From Onthophagus taurus (Eukaryota; Arthropoda; Insecta; Coleoptera; Scarabaeidae), in contig NC_091972.1 of the NCBI RefSeq assembly GCF_036711975.1, forward strand, positions 29,083,001 through 29,147,000: a stretch of DNA of 64,000 nucleotides, read 5' to 3'. The position numbers and the translations under genes are program-made. The notes beneath the pieces were generated by a model. The model was not told the DNA's origin and ran no database searches. It worked only from the letters and a program-made list of their open reading frames with translations. Below are positions 56,801 to 64,000 of the stretch, piece after piece (position 1 is the first letter of the stretch; each line of letters opens with the position of its first letter).

Positions 56801-57679
56801 CTTTCTCTTTACTATTCATCTTTAACATAAATTATTTCATAAATTATGATTCATACATGACTTTCAGATTACTTTATTGGTTTAATAACAAAAATAATAA
56901 TAGAAGTATTTGCTGTTTTACCACCTTGCAATATCAATTCCATTATCAGATGTTAAGCATTTTATAAATCATTGAAATTCAATTAAATTTTACGTAACTT
57001 CAATTAACCTGGAGAGCTCAGAACTAAAACTAATCAAGATCTGTTTTTATTTACTTTTACTGCCATTAATAAGTGTACTTTAAGGGTTTAATTACATTTA
57101 AGCAACTGCAGTCCACAGAAAAAATGATGATTAAATTTTGAGGTATGTTTTTTTGATTTGGTGTAATTTATTTAGTTTTATCTGTCTAGCAACAGAGGAT
57201 GCATAATCTCAATGGAACTGCAGAAAAGAAGAGATAATGCTAATACCAAGAAAGGGCTGCCCAAGCACAACAAATTGTCCCTAATATTATAAAGCCCTGG
57301 ATATCTTCTACCCAGAGCATGCAACAGAAATCAGCAAAGTCAGTACATGTACTATTCACCACCGGTAGTCAAACTATAATATACGATGCATTCAGAATAA
57401 AACAATTAAGAACCATAAGGATATACGTATTGCTGGAATGCCGACGGCATTCTAAACAAAAACACGACGTTGAAGTCATCTTGAATACTCAGTATGTACC
57501 ATCAATGGGCAAATACCGGGTATATTGCAATTTGGGTAAATACCATGTACCCGGATATACTCAAGTAAACTTACTTTGTTATTTTAAGGTAAAAGTGACT
57601 GAATAAATCGACATAAAAAACACAAAACAATAAACGAATGTTAAAACATTTATTTTAATTTTCGACAAACAAAATAATC
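53890..57679. other. Gene-poor AT-rich stretch
   Basis: About 3.8 kb in which I recognise no protein domain, RNA gene or clear transposon ends. Only short shadow frames occur (for example 56727-56497 minus and 57319-57606 plus). It may hold old decayed repeats or unrecognised introns or regulatory DNA. Confidence 0.45.
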
Positions 57680-57818
57680 TCAGTTGTCGATGTCGTGACT
57701 CGTTTCCATGTGGGTGTCTGAGTCTGTATATGACAATGAGTCTGATTCCATGTCCATAAGACTCGTCACAACAACCTTCACTTTCTCGTCGTTCACCTTC
57801 GTTAGTTGTACTGCAACT

Positions 57819-58816
57819 CTAGCAATGGAGGTTCTGCTTGGCCTATCTCCTCTGCATTTGCATATAGAGAAAGTGGCTAGAACAACCATTTACAGATTTA
57901 AGCAATATGCTCAAAACTGTTCCGACATGTCCTACCAATGGGCTACGGAAGACATTATAAGCACTGATATTGTGCTATCAATGCCGTCAGATTTGGCGGT
58001 ATCACTATCAGTGATTAATGCTCGATACCAGATTGTACTGCCTGAGCGGCAGTCCTGGATCGAAAATGAAAATTCTCTGGTTCGGGCAGACATTTGCTTG
58101 TACACAGATGGATCAAAAACGCCTGAAGGGGTAGGAGCAGGAGTATACTGCCAGACACCTCGAATTAAGCAAGCCTACAGCCTGGGTACGTACTGTACTG
58201 TATTCCAGGCGGAAGTATTTGCTATTGACATGGGAGCTAAAATCCTTCTTGAAAGAGGGGTGAAGAACATGACAGTACGAATATTCTCAGACAGTCAAGC
58301 CGCTCTTCAGACGCTGCAAGCCGTGAAAAGGGTGTCGGCTCTGGTTAATGATTGTACGCTGAAGCGTTTGTGGGGTCGGAACCAGCAGTTGGTGTATCAT
58401 TTGCGATGGCCAAATATAGGATTGGACTGTGGGCTGAAGAGAGACTTCGCCTACTGTGGACCAGTTCTCCTGGAATGAGACATGCTAAGGTGTTTATTAA
58501 CATCGCCACTGTCAAACCCGGGAATATTTTAGGACTTGCCCGTAGTAGCATAAAAGTTCTAATGGGTGTTTTTACTGGGCACTGCCGATTAAAAGCACAC
58601 CTTAACTTGTTGGGTTTAGCCGACGATGTTGAATGCCGACTATGTGCGGAGGAAGCAGAGACGGTTGAGCATGTTTTATGTCACTGCCCTGCCGTTAACC
58701 GTATCAGATTCTCGATTTTTGGGTCGCAGTTTATCTCCTCAAAAGTTCTGAATGACCTTTCGCCGAACAAGGTATTAATGTTCGTTAAGAGCATTGGACT
58801 GCACGGTGAAATTTGA
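57819..58816 (+). pseudogene. LINE copy 2 ORF2: RNase H and zinc finger
   Basis: ICLYTDGSKTPEGVGAGVYC, VFQAEVFAIDMGAK and RIFSDSQAALQTL are present. The deletion at about 58355 then removes the HSGxxGNExAD block and shifts the frame. The second frame (58352-58816) carries the complete C-terminus with VECRLCAEEAETVEHVLCHC and ends normally at FVKSIGLHGEI. It retains 15 bp (near 57999-58013) that copy 1 lacks, so neither copy is the parent of the other. Confidence 0.88.
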
Positions 58817-58908
58817 TAACGATATCTATCGGGGTACAATAGATCCTTAGGGTCGCGGTGCAAGGTTGGTTGATCCGCCTACCCGATATGTATTCTATGT
58901 AATGTAAT
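57819..58908 (+). mobile_element. RNase H-bearing LINE, copy 2, with 11-bp TSD
   Basis: Near-identical to 15000-16187 of copy 1. GTACTGCAACT occurs at 57808-57818 and 58909-58919, a perfect 11-bp target duplication. The 3' end again has a TGTAA-type tail. The 5' junction shares the word CAACTCTAGC with the full-length sequence, a microhomology. About 115 bp of RNase H (corresponding to 15519-15638) are deleted near 58355. Confidence 0.92.
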
Positions 58909-59990
58909 GTACTGCAACTACTGCAAGTAGAAGCGGAACTTTCAAACACTTGTTCAACAATATCAGCAGTTGAAGTTGAAGGAAGTTGTGCAAAATATGA
59001 AGTACTTGGTTTTAGTTGTTGTTCCAATTTATTGGACTCGAAATTGATTTTCCAATTGTGAGATATGTACGTAATCTTTCCAGCACTTTCGGGTGTCAAT
59101 CTGTTTCTTCTTTTATGATGATTGAACGAAAAAGTTTTAAATGATCTTTCAGTTTCGGCTGGCGAAACTGGAGCAGTTAGAATTCTTATTGGAACTTTTG
59201 ATAATGACGTTGTACCATATAGTCGTCTCCACCAAGAAACTGGAGATGTAGAGTGGATACAACTCCAGAGGAAGTTTTTAGACCATAATTTGTGTTTTGA
59301 GCGGTAATGTGCTAAATCCGTTATAACATTATCCAGAGAATCAACGTTGATATCCGCAGATACTTTATATATGACCTCCGTTGCATCAATTTGTTGTTCT
59401 AAAGTAAGTTTTGAACCCTAATTTAATGGATCTAGTAACACAGCTGCAGAATGGAGTGGCTTTAAAGCACGCTCTTTTCTCTTATCAAATCACTTCAAAA
59501 TATTAGCGATCTAATCAGATGATTTTTCTTTTACAGCCAGACGCTGAAGAGACATTTTTGATTTGTTAAAAGACCCGGGAGCAATTTTAACGAAATATTC
59601 AGTTTCCTGTCTTTATTAATTTTTATGAATAAAGCATTCAAAACATGCTTTTGATCTTTTTTGCAATTGCAGTTAAATTGTCCATAAATTCCTGAATAGA
59701 GTTACATTTTAGTATATCCCGGCAAAGTAAATGAAAAGTGTGAGCTAGACATCCTAAAGGAATTATATAAGTGTATTGTTCTTGGATATGTTTAAAAGAT
59801 GTTTGCATATTTGCAGCGTTGTCCCCTATCACACAGAAAAATTTTTCAGGGCCATATTTTTCAATCACCTCGCTTAATTTTTCAGACAAATATTCTGCGG
59901 TGTGCCGGTGTGTCTTAGTATTTATAAAATCCACAAAAATAGGTTGTGGTTTTGCTCAGTGCATAGATTTCTGTCTCATTTCTGAGACAC

Positions 59991-60389
59991 ATATGATATG
60001 ATAAGTCAATCATACCTTAAAATAAGGGGTTACAAAATATATTAAACCACTCACCCATACAATCAAGTCAAGGGTTGATTATAGTAGTACAAACCTATTG
60101 TACTACTGAAAGAATCAATCACCATTTCGAGGAATGCCTTCTGCAAAGAGAGCACAATCAACTAACAGTAATCGAAATTAAGTCGACAAAAGGTGAGGGA
60201 CGGTGCAGTTTACTGACCGCCAAGACATAACATAAAGAAAGAACAATACCTAACTCTCTTACTTATTATAAAATCCTACAAGCATGGGAGACGGAAAAGG
60301 GAGAAGTGGGAATAGTAGAGGGGAAAGGTGGAGCAGGTAAGAGAATTTACGTACCTGTGTTTTACCTTTCGAGTGGATAATGGGTTCGG
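59991..60389. other. No gene recognised
   Basis: Possibly the missing N-terminal part of the hAT gene, too decayed to recognise. Confidence 0.35.
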
Positions 60390-61030
60390 AGATCATATTG
60401 GGCAGAGAGTCAGTAAGGCAAGAAGATTATTAGGGCAGATATGAAGCCGGGGGGAACGAATATTTGTAAAAGATTTGTGTAGGCGAAAAATAACGTTTGA
60501 TGAATTGGTGAGGAGTGTGATAATATGTGGAGCGGAAATATGGGGGTGGAAGGAATACAAGATGATGGAGGTGATCTAAGAGAGATATTGGAAGTAGGTC
60601 TTGGGGTTGAGCAGGGAGATTCCGTAATATATAGTGAGAGAGGAGTTTGAGAAGATGAGGAAGGAAGGACGATAAAGTACGAGAATGAGCCGAGCACAGG
60701 AGCGACTTTACAATTTTGGGAATGTTGTAGCGAGGTTAAGACTGGGGTGGGGAAGTAGAGTAGAGTACTCAACAGAGGAAATACAAGGAAGAAGGAGGGA
60801 AGGGTCAACGCTGTGGAATGAGTTGGAGAGTAGAGATAGAGATGTGGAAAAGTAGGAACGGCGGACTCAGGTGGAAGAGAATGGGAGATATAATAATAAG
60901 TATAACGTCATAATAACGGAGGAAATTCCGGGATATTTCATGGAGGAGGGAGGTATGGAGTTAGAGCCTGTACTGGATTGTAGGAGAGAGAAAAAGCTTG
61001 AAGGGGAGAGTGAATGGCGGAGCTGATGAA
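60390..61030 (+). pseudogene. LINE reverse transcriptase C-terminal region
   Basis: The strand is strikingly purine-rich. Plus-strand reading: RRKITFDELVRSVIICGAEI and WGWKEYKMMEVI, then YIVREEFEKMRKEGR and, near the end, EIPGYFMEEGG. This matches the post-RT region of insect LINEs (FDxLVKSVMxYGAEIWGWKExxxxExIQxRY; PGYLVREE). Stops occur every 20-60 codons. The RT core is absent. Confidence 0.65.
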
Positions 61031-61470
61031 GGTGGGGACGATGAAGGGCATTACATTAAACTTCTTTATCACCAGGAAAGTATCTTCGAACTTCATAGAA
61101 GTTAAACAGAACTCCGATCACTCAGCTGCCTGAGAACTAACTGGGAAAGCTTTCAGCTCTCCAGATTATAATCAACCTAAACATTAGTCTTAAAACGCGA
61201 GAATAACTAGAAAAAAAATCTGAGGATTTCACTTCCAGTCTTATCCAGTCAGCCAAATCAGAGGAGCTCCCAACATTATTGTTCAATCTTTCATGTTTAC
61301 TCTGATGTTAGCTGTCTTGTTTTATCTTTGACACAAATGAGGTAACTCAAACAAATAGATTTCGCTGTTTTAAAATAATATTGCGATTATTTGAAACAGT
61401 TATAAATCTATGTAACAGAAATTATTTTATATAAAACTTTTTACTTGCTTGTATTTTAATCTTTATTAGT
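61031..61470. other. No gene recognised
   Basis: AT-rich non-coding sequence between the LINE remnant and the hammerhead-like motif. Confidence 0.4.
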
Positions 61471-61472
61471 AC

Positions 61473-61502
61473 CGGTTTCGACTTTTAAGTCATCATCAGC
61501 CA
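61473..61502 (-). ncRNA. Hammerhead-ribozyme-core-like motif
   Basis: The minus strand reads CTGATGA (61499-61493), a stem TGACT/AGTC closed by a short AAA-type loop, then GAAA (61479-61476) and CCGGTACTAATAAAG. CUGAUGA-stem II-GAAA is the conserved catalytic core of hammerhead ribozymes, known in the terminal repeats of Penelope-like elements. I could not confirm stems I and III, so activity is unproven. Confidence 0.45.
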
Positions 61503-62184
61503 AAATGTCAAAATTTGCAGAAAATGTTATGTTTGAAAATATGGAAGTAACACATATCATTCAATAAATGAATAAAACAATATATTATATTAAAAACAGT
61601 CAAAACAAATAAGTCACAAATTAAAATAGTGATAGGACGAACCAACATTATATCACTTTATATCTTCGCAACCGTTTGATGAAAAAAATTGCAGTAAAGT
61701 TTATTGTAATCACTGAATATTTCTATGCAAAGTATGAGAATTTGAAAATTTTCGGTTCCGCGTCTTTTTATTTTTATCGCAAGTTAAATGAGGGGTGTTC
61801 CATCCAATCAGCAAAGATAGTGCTGGTGTGTGTTCCAGACAGGACGTCAGTTTTTATTGTAGAGACATAATTTTGATAAACTGAAAACGGGATTCGAGAA
61901 ACGTAATTATTTTGGTTAAAACCACGTTCCTACTAAATCGCGATTTTTCGCGAAACTATATAGGGAGTTTCGAAAATATAAAATATGCCCCTCATTCAGA
62001 ACACATCATTCTATCACCTGTTCAAATTTTTTCATTGGATAGTTTTTGGAAAAAAAAATCGCAAAGTGGAAAAAGTTCGCAATCTCCAAAAACCGAATAT
62101 TCAAATTGACAAAAATTAAATTTCGGTTGCAAAGATATCGATCACTATAGTGAAGGGCCTTGACTTTTGGGACGGATAGTAGTG
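61503..62184. other. No gene recognised
   Basis: AT-rich. A 65-codon frame at 61912-62109 has no domain. It may be the body of a decayed Penelope- or MITE-type element bounded by the motifs at 61.5 and 62.2 kb. Confidence 0.35.
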
Positions 62185-62320
62185 ACTTCTAACTTGTTTC
62201 TAAAGAAGGTTGCAACATCGCATCTGAAATGTCAAACACTTTTTCAAAAGACGCAAGGCTCAACCCGAAAGTTTCTAGTTCTAGGTCTAGTGTTAGTTCT
62301 AGTAATGTGCTAGTTTTAGT
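62185..62320 (+). repeat. Penelope 3'-region fragment
   Basis: About 110 bp here align with 17020-17125 at the 3' end of the Penelope element: both contain GAAGAAGGTTGCAACAT, then a GTCAAAC word, CCCGAAAGT and a tail of repeated AGTTCTAG-like words. Several substitutions show it is older. Confidence 0.75.
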
Positions 62321-63436
62321 TTACTATTTAATTATCAAGACATTTTTGTTTTCACTATTAGTTAATTAAAGATTCTGGAAACATTGCAGAACAGTGTTGT
62401 TAATTAAATTATTATTATTTAAAGGTATTCAAAAACAAATAATATTTAACAAGTTTTATATTTGTAACTTATCTCCATTTTGATATTTTTAACAAATAAC
62501 ATTTTAACAAATATGTATTAAAAGACTCTTTTAAAAGTCTTTTATCTTCACCGTGGTGTTGAATGTCAATTTTCCTTAAACAAGTTTTTTGATCTCTATT
62601 CAGTTCTTATACTCCATTGGAAGTATCCCTTGACTATCTTGACATTTCAACCAACCGCTAATTTAGATGAAGTTTTGTTTTCAAAAAAAATCCACCATAA
62701 TATAATAATGATCACCATGATGCATTATAAGCCACTTCAACATGTCTGTGATGGCCTTCTATAAAGAAAATAATCAATTAATCAGATGGAATTAATAATA
62801 GGATATAAGCAAAACTTACCAATCAAAGCCTCACGCCATTGCACAAAAATATAATCGTAAAAATCGTGAAGAAATACTTCGAAAAAATCAACAAATGTCA
62901 GAACAACGTTGTAAATCATTTTGATTTAAATATTTTTTGATTTGCTTTTTGTTATTTGCAACTCACAGTTTAATTTCGACTGGTCACACCTCCGTTTATA
63001 CCGGTTTATATATCTACCGAAAAGCTTATTATATATCTAATCTAAATTATTGATCTAATCGATTGTTGTTTCGTGTTTGTAGACAAAAATTGCTGTACTC
63101 ATACACGCTTCTACAAATTACGGGAAATGACTAACCACGTTCGCACGAAAATAATAAATTCGAAAAATATAAACAAGATTTTTTTTTTAATTCAATAAAA
63201 TTTATTTACACATTTTAACGCTTTCACATAAATATAATTATCTCTTACTTAAAAATTAGTATTGTTTACGCGCAATCCAACGGGTTTTGAAATTTATAAT
63301 ACAACAACAACGTGTATTTTCTTTTATACTCGTGATATCTTTGGTAAATCACAACGTTTTTCTCTTTATTTTTGCTTTTTTAGCGGAAAAAAATGGAATG
63401 AAGGAGGGCATTGAGCTTTTCTTTTGAATTTTATTT
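62321..63436. other. Non-coding; UBASH3-like gene 3' flank
   Basis: AT-rich. No gene is recognised. It would include the 3' untranslated region of the minus-strand phosphatase gene. Confidence 0.4.
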
Positions 63437-64000
63437 TTATTGTATTACTTTCCAATCGAACCTCTGGTTATTAGAATGAGTAACGGGTGGACATGGAGGT
63501 TCAACAATATTCCACACATTTTCATTGCGTTCCAACATCATCAAACTACAATAAGGTACTTTTTGAAGAATTTTTGTAAAATCAGTAGCGTTTCTCGGTT
63601 TTTTCCCGATTAATTCACGCGAACAAACGTCCAAAGTCGCTGCGTGACCAATAAATAAAATATTTCCAGTTGTGTGCCATTCTAAAGTCTTTTGTGTAAC
63701 AAAACTGCTTCGACTGTAAAATAATTCGCATGATTCTTGACGTTCGGTTAAAACACTCGACGCAATTATCGGTTCGTAATCTTTATCAATATTATATCCA
63801 GCTGATATTAGTTCATCAGATGTAAACCAATTCGGTAAAGAATCCGGGTACCAAATTAACCACTCAAACAAACCAGGTTCAACTTTAATTTTGATATCAT
63901 TTTGCTTTCCTAAACCCGTCAAAACTCCATCACATGTTTGAATGCAACGAAACGAAGGTGAGCAATAAACATAATCGATTGTAACATTGTTATCTTTTAA
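63437..64000 (-). CDS. UBASH3/Sts-type histidine phosphatase, C-terminal exon(s)
   Basis: The frame is open from the window edge (64000) to a TAA at 63437: 187 residues plus stop. Motifs: IDYVYCSPSFRCIQT (substrate-site Arg), IKVEPGLFEWLIWYPDSLPN, LFIGHAATLDVCSREL (catalytic second His of the 2H phosphoglycerate-mutase-like fold) and FDWKVIQ at the end. These match the PGM-like domain of UBASH3A/B (Sts-2/Sts-1), tyrosine-phosphatase regulators; the Bombyx relative is an ecdysteroid-phosphate phosphatase. The RHGE first-His motif, SH3 and UBA domains would lie upstream, outside the window. No intron is visible in this part. Substrate cannot be told from this fragment. Confidence 0.88.
   Translation of the reverse strand, partial: LKDNNVTIDYVYCSPSFRCIQTCDGVLTGLGKQNDIKIKVEPGLFEWLIWYPDSLPNWFTSDELISAGYNIDKDYEPIIASSVLTERQESCELFYSRSSFVTQKTLEWHTTGNILFIGHAATLDVCSRELIGKKPRNATDFTKILQKVPYCSLMMLERNENVWNIVEPPCPPVTHSNNQRFDWKVIQ

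Larger units (their letters stand above)
57680..59990 (-). pseudogene. hAT transposase gene broken by a LINE
   Basis: Minus strand. Frame 59934-59638 has FINTKTHRHTAEYLSEKLSE, FCVIGDNAANMQTSFKHI and IPLGCLAHTFHLLCRDIL, the DUF659-like hAT core (VxTDNAANM; GCxAHxLxLL). Further on, VPIRILTAPVSPAETERSF and NHHKRRNRLTPESAGKITYI (about 59190-59060) form the hAT C-terminal dimerisation block. The tail continues at 58920 and, beyond the LINE at 57819-58908, ends with a stretch including LMDMESDSLSYTDSDTHMET and a stop at 57680. The N-terminus is not found. Stops between blocks show decay. Confidence 0.8.

Noticed and set aside
57319..57606. A 95-codon plus-strand frame
   Set aside because: No recognisable domain, no conserved neighbours and composition like the surrounding non-coding DNA.
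1..64000. CRISPR arrays, bacterial operons, tRNA or rRNA genes
   Set aside because: None of the required repeat-spacer regularity, cloverleaf boxes or rRNA core sequences was seen; all evidence is for insect nuclear DNA.

Overview
The window is eukaryotic, AT-rich nuclear DNA from an insect, most likely a beetle. The host genes have short spliced introns of about 50-75 bp. One encodes an insect-only protein type (G12 / insect-allergen repeat) and one a CYP3-clan-like cytochrome P450. The transposon mix (Ty3/gypsy, BEL/Pao, Penelope, several LINE clades, Tc1/mariner, pogo, hAT) is typical of large beetle genomes. The species cannot be named from the sequence alone. I see no bacterial operons, CRISPR arrays, rRNA or tRNA genes.

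Only four host genes are convincing. (1) A cytochrome P450 on the minus strand (17530-20766) has seven exons; the last exon lies about 1.46 kb beyond the haem-binding exon. (2) A secreted G12-like protein on the minus strand (32850-33782) has a TATA box, a 5'-UTR intron and a possible C-terminal frameshift. (3) The electron transfer flavoprotein beta subunit (ETFB) on the plus strand (47327-48262) has four exons and looks intact. (4) The 3' end of a UBASH3/Sts-type histidine phosphatase gene on the minus strand (63437-64000) continues beyond the window edge.

Most of the remainder is layers of transposable elements. 1-3261: Ty3/gypsy pol with PBS and LTR, minus strand. 3451-4533: TTAA-flanked foldback element. 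5.3-7.3 kb: tandem repeat, Tigger and LINE debris, inverted repeat. 7440-10336: second gypsy, minus. 10435-13072: TA-flanked DNA transposon containing a third gypsy, a LINE scrap and a hAT-like MITE. 13.5-17.1 kb: Penelope-like element split by a LINE that left a short target duplication. 21.1-25.0 kb: jockey-like LINE and gypsy scraps. 25.3-29.75 kb: BEL/Pao element. 29.75-32.65 kb: MITE arms and a Penelope fragment. 34.9-40.7 kb: gypsy scrap, LINE and two TA-flanked DNA elements. 41650-46955: three-layer nest (foldback element, then LINE, then a GGGTAAA-ended DNA element carrying about 13 interspersed GGTCAAACACTGAC-type motifs and a pogo/psq helix-turn-helix remnant). 48.8-52.0 kb: LINE and two Tc1/mariner-like transposase remnants. 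57.7-60.0 kb: hAT transposase gene broken by a second copy of the 14-16 kb LINE, with a perfect 11-bp target duplication. 60.4-61.0 kb: another LINE C-terminus.

The host genes are unrelated metabolic, secreted and signalling proteins and do not form a pathway. The most unusual objects are the motif-rich DNA element at 44943-46464, the recurring hammerhead-core-like motifs (7.2, 30.8, 53.9, 61.5 kb), and the nested insertions, whose relative order can be read from target duplications. All coordinates were read by eye. Splice sites were checked for GT/AG and phase by hand, but no alignment or database search was run.
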